Made by a program: the position numbers and the translations under genes. Positions 1 through 5,148 of a stretch of 10,216 nt of DNA are shown piece after piece. Position 1 is the first letter of the stretch, and every line of letters starts with the position of its first letter. The notes under the pieces were generated by a model. The model was not told where the DNA came from. It made no database searches and saw only the letters and a program-made list of their open reading frames with translations. The stretch is from an uncultured Bacteroidales bacterium (lineage in GTDB: Bacteria; Bacteroidota; Bacteroidia; Bacteroidales; Paludibacteraceae), in NCBI GenBank assembly GCA_937911935.1, contig CALDQH010000022.1, forward strand, positions 1 to 10,216. The letters run 5' to 3'.

Positions 1-756
1 GTTATCCTTACCTTGGACCGCGAAGAACGCAAAATGTCGTTGGGTATCAAACAACTAAAAGAAGATCCATGGTTGAACATCGACAGCAAATATCCTGTTG
101 GTAGCAAACACACTGCAAAAGTTCGCAACTTTACCAACTTTGGTGTATTCGTAGAATTAGAAGAAGGTGTTGACGGTTTGATCCACATCTCTGACCTTTC
201 TTGGACCAAAAAAATCAAACACCCATCAGAATTTACTCAATTGGGCGCTGAAATCGAAATCCAAGTATTGGAAATCGACAAAGAAAATCGTCGTTTGAGC
301 TTGGGTCACAAACAATTGGAAGAAAACCCATGGGACGTTTACGAAACCATCTTTACCGTTGATTCTATCCACCAAGGTACCATCGCCGAATTGATGGACA
401 AAGGTGCGGTAATCACCCTAGAACACGGCATCGAAGGCTTTGCTACTCCTAAACACTTGGTAAAAGAAGACGGCAGCAACGCCGCTCAAGGCGAAACTCT
501 TTCGTTCAAAGTAATTGAGTTCAACAAAGAAGCTAAACGCATCATCTTGTCGCACAGCCGCGTATTCGAAGATGAACAAAAAGCTGCTGAACCTGCTGAA
601 CCTAAAAAAGCTGCTAAAAAAGCCGCTAAAAAAGAAGAAATGCCATCTATCGAAAAAACCACTTTAGGTGACCTTGAAGGTTTGGCTGCTCTTAAAGAAG
701 AGTTGGCTAAAAGCGAAGCTAAAAGCAAAAAAGCTACCAAAAAAGACGCTGAATAA
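1..756 (+). CDS. rpsA: 30S ribosomal protein S1, C-terminal part (5' end outside window)
   Basis: S1 binds mRNA on the small ribosomal subunit and helps load it for translation. The reading frame is open from base 1, so the gene is cut by the window edge; the TTG at base 13 is not a real start. The visible 251 residues hold the end of one S1 (OB-fold) domain, a complete S1 repeat (about residues 28-109, with the typical FTNFGVFVELEEGVDGLIH core and the LSLGHKQL end) and a more diverged last S1 repeat (about 110-190). A low-complexity Lys/Ala/Glu tail follows (about 193-251, with repeated KKAAKK units), containing EKTTLGDLEGLAALKEEL, a segment I recall from Bacteroidota S1 proteins. The gene ends in two consecutive TAA codons and is followed by its own hairpin terminator. 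Identification is firm; only the number of missing N-terminal repeats is unknown. Confidence 0.95.
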   Translation, partial: VILTLDREERKMSLGIKQLKEDPWLNIDSKYPVGSKHTAKVRNFTNFGVFVELEEGVDGLIHISDLSWTKKIKHPSEFTQLGAEIEIQVLEIDKENRRLSLGHKQLEENPWDVYETIFTVDSIHQGTIAELMDKGAVITLEHGIEGFATPKHLVKEDGSNAAQGETLSFKVIEFNKEAKRIILSHSRVFEDEQKAAEPAEPKKAAKKAAKKEEMPSIEKTTLGDLEGLAALKEELAKSEAKSKKATKKDAE

Positions 757-776
757 TAATCAGTAACTTATCATTC

Positions 777-815
777 AAAATAGTCCAACCTTTTTGGTTG
801 GGCTATTTTTTTTTC
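777..815 (+). terminator. Intrinsic terminator of rpsA
   Basis: A 10-base-pair stem (781-790 TAGTCCAACC with 796-805 GGTTGGGCTA, one G-U pair) closes a five-T loop and is followed by an unbroken run of T to 814. The A bases before the stem can pair with the first Ts after it. It lies 20 bases after the rpsA stop codon, a textbook rho-independent terminator. Confidence 0.9.
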
Positions 816-824
816 TTATCTTCG
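793..824 (+). promoter_or_regulatory. Probable parE promoter (Bacteroidota type)
   Basis: TTTG at 793-796 and TATCTTCG at 817-824 are 20 bases apart. They match the Bacteroidota -33 TTTG and -7 TAnnTTTG boxes, with one mismatch in the -7 box. Transcription would start about 10 bases before the parE ATG. The -33 box lies inside the loop and 3' arm of the rpsA terminator, so the two elements share DNA. This is a motif match only. Confidence 0.5.
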
Positions 825-841
825 CTATCAAATCAATTACT

Positions 842-2770
842 ATGAGCGACCTTCTCGAAATAACGCCGCAAAACGCCTCATCCTACACAGATGATAATGT
901 CATTACATTAGAAGGGCTAGAACACGTTCGTTTACGTCCTGGCATGTATATAGGCAAATTAGGCGATGGTTCTTCGGCAGACGATGGCATTTATGTACTA
1001 CTCAAAGAGGTTGTCGATAATTCTATCGACGAGTTTAGAATGAAGAGTGGCAATACCATCGAAATAAACATCCAAGATCGTACCGTTAGCGTACGAGACT
1101 ACGGACGTGGCATCCCTCAAGGAAAGTTAGTCGATTGTGTATCCATTATGAATACAGGTGCCAAATACGACACCAAATCCTTTCAAAAATCAGTGGGATT
1201 AAACGGTGTTGGTACCAAAGCCGTAAACGCCTTATCATCATCCTTTACAGCCATTTCCTACCGCGATGGCATGGAAAAACGAGCCGACTTTAAAGAGGGC
1301 AAGTTAGTAAAAGAATACGAACTTACCCCTACCACCCAAAAGAACGGCACTTTTATTCAGTTTACCCCAGACACAAGTCCTAATCTATTTGGTAACTACA
1401 ATTATCGAAGCGATTATATCGAAACCATGCTTCGAAATTACAGTTACCTAAACCAAGGACTCGTTCTCAACTATAACGGCCAAAAGATTGTTTCTAAAAA
1501 CGGTTTATTCGACCTTCTAAACGAAAAATGTACAGGCGAAATCCTATACCCCATCGTTCACCTTAAAGGCGAAGACATCGAAGTTGCTTTTACCCATAGC
1601 GATCAATACGGCGAAGAATACTATTCATTCGTCAACGGGCAACATACTACCCAGGGTGGTACACATCAAGCGGCACTTAAAGAGCACATAGCCCGCACCA
1701 TAAAAGATTTCTTTGGCAAGAATTTCGAGTTACAAGATATACGTGGTGGCATTGTAGCGACCATATCTATCAATGTTATTGAGCCTACATTCGAGAGCCA
1801 AACCAAAATCAAGTTAGGCTCCACCAACATGGCTCCCGACCACGACAAAAACGGCAATCCCTACCCCTTTTCGGGCATGAGTGTCAACAAATACGTGGGC
1901 GATTTTCTCAAAAAAGAACTCGACAACTACTTGCATAAGAACCCCGAAATGACCGAGGTTCTGCTCAAAAAGATTCAAGACACCGAAAGGGAACGCAAAG
2001 CAGTAGCCAACGTTACCAAACAAGAGCGCGAACGCGCCAAAAAAGTAAACATGCACAACCGCAAATTACGCGATTGTCGCATACATTTTAACGACACCCG
2101 AGGCGACAGACAATCAGAAAGCTGTATTTTTATCACCGAGGGCGACTCTGCGAGTGGTTCTATCACAAAAAGCCGCGATGTCAATACACAAGCCGTTTTC
2201 AGTTTACGCGGAAAGCCCCTAAACTGTTTTGGCATGAACAAAGGCGAGACTTTTAAAAACGAAGAATTCAACTTGCTTCAAGCCGCTCTAAACATCGAAA
2301 ACGGATTAGAAGACTTACGATACAACAAAGTCATTGTAGCTACCGATGCCGACGACGACGGCATGCACATCCGATTACTTTTAATGAACTTTTTTCTCCA
2401 ATTCTACCCAGAATTGGTCAAATCAGGACATGTTTACATCCTACAAACTCCCTTGTTCCGTGTACGCGATAAAAAAGAAACCTTTTACTGTTACACAGAC
2501 GAAGAACGCATCAATGCCATCAACAAATTGGGAGCTAAAGCAGAAATTACTCGATTCAAGGGGTTAGGAGAAATCTCACCCGACGAGTTCAAACATTTTA
2601 TCGGAAAAGACATGCGCCTGGATCAAGTTCATTTACACAAAGAAGATGCCTTATCCAGTTTACTACGCTTTTACATGGGCGAAAATACGCAAGATAGGCA
2701 AAACTTCATCATTCAGAACCTACGCATCGAACAAGATATCGAAGAAGAATTGTTAGAAGAAACCAACTAA
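842..2770 (+). CDS. parE: DNA topoisomerase IV subunit B (ATPase subunit)
   Basis: This is the ATPase subunit of topoisomerase IV, which separates linked daughter chromosomes together with ParC. The 642-residue protein has the GHKL ATPase site: KEVVDNSIDE with catalytic Glu56 and Mg-binding Asn60, DYGRGIP at 86-92, and the ATP lid GLNGVGTKAVN at 119-129. The transducer domain follows. The TOPRIM domain carries EGDSA (433-437) and DADDDG (502-507), whose acidic residues bind Mg. The C-terminus ends in YMGENTQDRQNFI. GyrB is the alternative, but IYVLLKEVVDN in place of the usual GyrB HHLVYEVVDN, and the overall wording, fit Bacteroidota ParE better. The frame stays open upstream to an ATG at 794, but that lies inside the rpsA terminator and would add a non-conserved hydrophobic extension, so the ATG at 842 is chosen. 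No parC follows; a terminator and an unrelated small gene come next. Confidence 0.93.
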   Translation: MSDLLEITPQNASSYTDDNVITLEGLEHVRLRPGMYIGKLGDGSSADDGIYVLLKEVVDNSIDEFRMKSGNTIEINIQDRTVSVRDYGRGIPQGKLVDCVSIMNTGAKYDTKSFQKSVGLNGVGTKAVNALSSSFTAISYRDGMEKRADFKEGKLVKEYELTPTTQKNGTFIQFTPDTSPNLFGNYNYRSDYIETMLRNYSYLNQGLVLNYNGQKIVSKNGLFDLLNEKCTGEILYPIVHLKGEDIEVAFTHSDQYGEEYYSFVNGQHTTQGGTHQAALKEHIARTIKDFFGKNFELQDIRGGIVATISINVIEPTFESQTKIKLGSTNMAPDHDKNGNPYPFSGMSVNKYVGDFLKKELDNYLHKNPEMTEVLLKKIQDTERERKAVANVTKQERERAKKVNMHNRKLRDCRIHFNDTRGDRQSESCIFITEGDSASGSITKSRDVNTQAVFSLRGKPLNCFGMNKGETFKNEEFNLLQAALNIENGLEDLRYNKVIVATDADDDGMHIRLLLMNFFLQFYPELVKSGHVYILQTPLFRVRDKKETFYCYTDEERINAINKLGAKAEITRFKGLGEISPDEFKHFIGKDMRLDQVHLHKEDALSSLLRFYMGENTQDRQNFIIQNLRIEQDIEEELLEETN

Positions 2771-2775
2771 AACCA

Positions 2776-2808
2776 GCATCAAACAAGGTTTTTGATGCAA
2801 TTATTTTG
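2776..2808 (+). terminator. Probable intrinsic terminator of parE
   Basis: A perfect 8-base-pair stem (2776-2783 GCATCAAA with 2791-2798 TTTGATGC) with a seven-base loop lies five bases after the parE stop and is followed by AATTATTTTG. The T tract is interrupted, so it may be less efficient than the rpsA terminator. It overlaps the -33 box of the next promoter. Confidence 0.65.
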
Positions 2809-2835
2809 TTATCAGAAAAAAAAATGTTTCTTTTG
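2805..2835 (+). promoter_or_regulatory. Probable promoter of the small membrane-protein gene
   Basis: TTTG at 2805-2808 and TTCTTTTG at 2828-2835 are 19 bases apart. They fit the Bacteroidota -33/-7 pattern with one mismatch (T for A at the second -7 position). The start codon would lie about 22 bases after the expected transcription start. Its presence supports the 55-codon gene at 2865 as a separately transcribed unit. Confidence 0.5.
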
Positions 2836-2864
2836 CAGATAGAAAATAATTAAATACTATTCAT

Positions 2865-3032
2865 ATGAAAAATTTAGGAATCATTGTCGTTCTTTTGGGT
2901 GTTTTAGCCCTTATTATCCCTGCATTTGCAGATTTTCAGTCAAATCTAACATTGGGCATTGGTGCCATAATCATGCTATTAGGTGCATTCTTACACGTTT
3001 TCATGCTCAAAAGAGATATCGATAAGAACTAA
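2865..3032 (+). CDS. Small two-helix membrane protein, 55 residues, function unknown
   Basis: This short open frame runs from ATG at 2865 to TAA at 3030-3032. The product begins MKNLGIIVVLLGVLALIIPA. It has two hydrophobic stretches (about residues 4-22 and 28-48) joined by a short polar turn (ADFQSN), and ends in a charged tail, KRDIDKN. This predicts a hairpin of two membrane helices with both ends on the cytoplasmic side. A cleaved signal peptide is conceivable for the first helix (an AFA segment near 20-22), but the second helix would still anchor it. A promoter candidate lies upstream and a strong terminator downstream, and the sequence is free of stops across 55 codons with a sensible membrane-protein composition, which together support a real gene. 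It resembles short uncharacterised membrane proteins I recall from Bacteroidota, but I do not recognise a named family and assign no function. Confidence 0.75.
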   Translation: MKNLGIIVVLLGVLALIIPAFADFQSNLTLGIGAIIMLLGAFLHVFMLKRDIDKN

Positions 3033-3052
3033 AATTATCTCCATAGAAAAAC

Positions 3053-3082
3053 AAAAAGGCTGACATCAATGTCAGCCTTTTT
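3053..3082. terminator. Bidirectional terminator between convergent genes
   Basis: A perfect 13-base-pair stem (3053-3065 AAAAAGGCTGACA with 3070-3082 TGTCAGCCTTTTT) closes the loop TCAA. The stem starts with five A and ends with five T, so it ends transcripts in both directions: the small membrane-protein gene from the left and pgm from the right. It is 20 bases from each stop codon. Confidence 0.92.
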
Positions 3083-3102
3083 GCGTATCAGGTTGTTGTT
3101 CA

Positions 3103-4845
3103 TTACAATCCAAGAGATGCTTTCACAGCCAATACTTTTTCTTCGGCAGCAGCATTTACTGCTTCGTACTCATCAGCACTTGCCAAAGGCAATTTCACTT
3201 CGATATAGAACTTAATTTTGGGTTCTGTTCCCGAAGGACGTACCGATACTTTAGTTCCATCTTGGGTAAAGTATTGCAATACGTTAGCTGTTTCAGGCAT
3301 TTCCAATTCGGTGGTTTGACCAGCCAACAAATCAATTTGACGCAAAGTTCCGTAATCTTTAATGACAGTAACAGGCGAGCCAGCCAATTCTTTTGGAGGA
3401 TTGCTGCGGAAACGAGTCATCATTTCTTTGATTTCTTCGGCACCACTTTTGCCTTTTTTCACTACAGAAATACCTTTTTCTTTCGAGAAACCAAATTTAA
3501 CGTAAATTTCTTGAATCAAATCGTAAAGCGATTTGCCATTATCTTTAGCCCAAGCAGCCACCTCTGCAATTAGCACGCAAGCCGAAACGGCATCTTTATC
3601 GCGTACAAAGTCTTCTGCCAAGAAACCGTAGCTTTCCTCGCCACCGCCAATGTATTGCATTTTGCCTTCGTTTTCGCGCATAACAGCAGCAATCCATTTA
3701 AAGCCAGTATAGCAATCAAAGTAAGGCACATTGAATTTACGGGCAATCGACGCAATCATTTCGGTTGTTACGATGGTTTTAACGATGTACTCTTTGCCTT
3801 TTAGCTTGCCCAATTCCGACCAACGAGTTAGCAAGTAGTAAATAAACAACATGGCAGTTTGGTTACCATTTACCAAAATCCATTCACCCTTGCTGTTTTT
3901 AATAGCAATACCCAAACGGTCTGCATCAGGGTCAGAAGCCATTACCATATCAGCATCTACTTCTTTGGCTTTTTCTACAGCCATAGCCAATGCAGCAGGT
4001 TCCTCGGGGTTAGGCGATACAACAGTTGGGAAATCACCCGTCAACACGTTTTGTTCAGGCACATCCACAATATTTTCAAAACCGTACATTTTCAATGCAC
4101 GTGGAATCAAGGTAGCACCTGTACCGTGAATAGGGGTATAAACAATCTTCATATCCTTGTTACGACGAATCGAATCGGGCGACAAGGTAAGTTTGCTAAT
4201 TTTTTCCAAGAAAACGCTATCTACGTTTTCGCCGATAATTTCAATCAACTCAGGGTTACCGGTAAATTTCACATCATCTACCGATTTAATCTTGTTTACT
4301 TCCGATATGATATTGGTATCGTGTGGAGCAATTACTTGCGCACCATCTGCCCAATATGCCTTGTAGCCATTGTATTCTTTTGGATTGTGCGACGCAGTTA
4401 CTACAATACCACTTTGGCAACCCAAGTGACGAATAGCAAACGAAATTTCAGGAGTAGGACGCAAATCTTCGAACAAATATACCTTAATACCATTTGCCGA
4501 AAAAATGTTTGCTGCTGTTTCTGCAAACAAACGGCTGTTATTGCGGCAGTCATGACCCACTACTACTTTGATTTCTTGACCCTTAAATTCTTTTTTAAGG
4601 TAATTGCTCAAACCTTGTGTTGCACTTCCTACCGTGTATATATTCATACGATTAGAACCTACGCCCATAATACCACGCAAGCCACCCGTACCAAATTCCA
4701 AATCTTTATAAAAGGACTCTATCAACTCGGTAGTATCTGCACTTTCCATCAATGCTTTTACAGTCGCTTTTGTATCAGCATCGTAGTTTCCATCCAACCA
4801 AAGTTGTGCTTTTTTTCTTACATCTTCAAGCAAATTATTTTCCAT
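3103..4845 (-). CDS. pgm: Phosphoglucomutase / phosphomannomutase family enzyme
   Basis: The enzyme moves a phosphate between positions 1 and 6 of a hexose, linking glucose-6-phosphate to glucose-1-phosphate for polysaccharide and nucleotide-sugar synthesis; it acts in the cytoplasm. The 580-residue protein has the four signatures of the alpha-D-phosphohexomutase superfamily in order. These are the catalytic phosphoserine loop TASHNP (Ser152), the metal-binding loop DPDADR (305-310, three Asp), the sugar-binding loop GGEESYG (401-407), and the phosphate-binding loop RPSGTEPK (536-543). GTGGLRG (52-58) near the N-terminus and the length fit the longer PGM/PMM (PgcA-like) branch, not the roughly 450-residue ManB or GlmM types. 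Substrate preference cannot be settled from sequence, and phosphomannomutase activity is possible. The frame extends upstream to an ATG ending at 4914, but that lies upstream of a perfect promoter box, so the ATG at 4845-4843 is the start. It is convergent with the left-hand genes and divergent from the ilv operon. Confidence 0.93.
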   Translation of the reverse strand: MENNLLEDVRKKAQLWLDGNYDADTKATVKALMESADTTELIESFYKDLEFGTGGLRGIMGVGSNRMNIYTVGSATQGLSNYLKKEFKGQEIKVVVGHDCRNNSRLFAETAANIFSANGIKVYLFEDLRPTPEISFAIRHLGCQSGIVVTASHNPKEYNGYKAYWADGAQVIAPHDTNIISEVNKIKSVDDVKFTGNPELIEIIGENVDSVFLEKISKLTLSPDSIRRNKDMKIVYTPIHGTGATLIPRALKMYGFENIVDVPEQNVLTGDFPTVVSPNPEEPAALAMAVEKAKEVDADMVMASDPDADRLGIAIKNSKGEWILVNGNQTAMLFIYYLLTRWSELGKLKGKEYIVKTIVTTEMIASIARKFNVPYFDCYTGFKWIAAVMRENEGKMQYIGGGEESYGFLAEDFVRDKDAVSACVLIAEVAAWAKDNGKSLYDLIQEIYVKFGFSKEKGISVVKKGKSGAEEIKEMMTRFRSNPPKELAGSPVTVIKDYGTLRQIDLLAGQTTELEMPETANVLQYFTQDGTKVSVRPSGTEPKIKFYIEVKLPLASADEYEAVNAAAEEKVLAVKASLGL

Positions 4846-4866
4846 ATCAATAGTTTTAATTTTGGG

Positions 4867-4898
4867 CAAATGTACGCTTATTTTTTCAATCTTCCAAA
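4867..4898 (-). promoter_or_regulatory. pgm promoter (Bacteroidota type)
   Basis: On the minus strand TTTG (4898-4895) is followed after 20 bases by TACATTTG (4874-4867), a perfect match to TAnnTTTG. The transcript would begin about 15 bases before the ATG at 4845. This decides the pgm start codon, because the upstream ATG at 4914 would not be transcribed. Confidence 0.75.
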
Positions 4899-4930
4899 TC
4901 CACAAAGAACTCACTTTTTCTTATTTTTCA

Positions 4931-4962
4931 TTGCAATTTCCAAAAATATTTGTGTATTTTTG
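4931..4962 (+). promoter_or_regulatory. ilv operon promoter (Bacteroidota type)
   Basis: TTG at 4931-4933 is followed after 21 bases by TATTTTTG at 4955-4962, a perfect TAnnTTTG box. The predicted transcription start, about 4969, lies only about 11 bases before the leader-peptide ATG. It is back to back with the pgm promoter, with 32 bases between the two -33 boxes. Confidence 0.75.
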
Positions 4963-4979
4963 CAGAAATAAATTTCAAA

Positions 4980-5045
4980 ATGAAACTATTTGTCGTCGTC
5001 ATGAATAATAACCTTGTATCGGTCGTGGTAAAAACGAATCGATAG
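4980..5045 (+). CDS. ilvL: ilv operon leader peptide, valine-rich, 21 residues
   Basis: ATG at 4980-4982 to TAG at 5043-5045 encodes 21 residues, starting MKLFVVV and continuing with LVSVVV and the end KTNR. Seven of 21 residues are valine, in two runs of three (residues 5-7 and 15-17) plus residue 13; there are two leucines (3 and 12) and no isoleucine. The valine codons are GTC four times, GTA twice and GTG once, never GTT. The peptide is expected to have no function as a product; its translation would measure the supply of charged tRNA-Val and perhaps tRNA-Leu. Position right after a perfect promoter and right before a terminator and ilvD supports this. An in-frame ATG at codon 8 could give a shorter version keeping the second valine run. 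The symbol is by analogy with the enterobacterial ilvL leader, not sequence homology. Confidence 0.78.
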   Translation: MKLFVVVMNNNLVSVVVKTNR

Positions 5046-5095
5046 GGGTAGGATTGTACTGGCGACAACACCATTTTACCTGTCAATCTTCCCCC
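5045..5095 (+). promoter_or_regulatory. Antiterminator helix of the ilv attenuator
   Basis: Bases 5045-5056 (GGGGTAGGATTG) can pair with 5084-5095 (CAATCTTCCCCC): eleven pairs, one of them G-U, and one U-C mismatch at 5049/5091. The 5' arm begins at the G of the leader stop codon. The 3' arm includes the whole 5' arm of the terminator, so the helices exclude each other. Two further possible helices cross it and may act as protectors: 4990-4998 with 5060-5068 (nine pairs, two G-U, using the first valine run) and 5027-5033 with 5074-5080 (seven pairs, at the second valine run). Confidence 0.7.
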
Positions 5096-5118
5096 AAAAA
5101 GGGAAGTTTTTTTATTTT
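5088..5118 (+). terminator. Attenuator (premature) terminator before ilvD
   Basis: A six-base-pair GC-rich stem (5088-5093 CTTCCC with 5101-5106 GGGAAG) has the loop CCAAAAA and is followed by seven T, an A and four more T. It sits downstream of a promoter and a short leader reading frame and upstream of the first structural gene, so it must be conditional if ilvD is to be expressed. Confidence 0.85.
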
Positions 5119-5148
5119 AATAAGCAATTACAACAAAACACATAAACA

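Larger units (their letters stand above)
4969..5118 (+). promoter_or_regulatory. Transcription attenuator of the ilv operon
   Basis: The roughly 150-base leader between the ilv promoter and ilvD holds a valine-rich leader peptide (4980-5045), an antiterminator pairing (5045-5056 with 5084-5095) and an intrinsic terminator (5088-5118). The arms of the last two overlap, so only one can form. The arrangement matches leader-peptide attenuation as known for enterobacterial ilv, his and trp operons. Expected behaviour, by inference: scarce charged tRNA-Val stalls the ribosome at the valine codons, the antiterminator forms and the operon is transcribed. With plentiful valine the ribosome reaches the stop codon, covers the antiterminator arm, and transcription ends before ilvD. 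Pairings were found by eye; no folding energy was computed. Confidence 0.8.

Noticed and set aside
486..740. Minus-strand frame opposite the rpsA tail, and similar frames opposite ilvD, ilvB and ilvN.
   Set aside because: They are antisense to strongly recognised genes, have no promoter or conserved motif, and arise from the codon composition of the real strand.
794..841. Upstream ATG extending parE by 16 residues.
   Set aside because: It sits inside the rpsA terminator loop and the extension is a hydrophobic translation of the T tract; the likely transcript starts downstream of it.
4846..4914. Upstream ATG extending the phosphoglucomutase by 23 residues.
   Set aside because: It lies upstream of a perfect -7 box for this gene, so it would not be in the transcript, and the extension shows no family similarity.
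3859..4971. A 370-codon open frame on the + strand opposite pgm.
   Set aside because: It lies fully antisense to pgm and its promoter; its translation is rich in Phe, Tyr, Cys, Ile and Arg with no recognisable domain, while the opposite strand encodes a complete enzyme with all active-site motifs.
4969..5148. T-box or metabolite riboswitch in the ilvD leader.
   Set aside because: The leader is only about 180 bases and is mostly a short valine-rich reading frame plus a terminator; no T-box consensus or known riboswitch core was seen. Leader-peptide attenuation explains it better.
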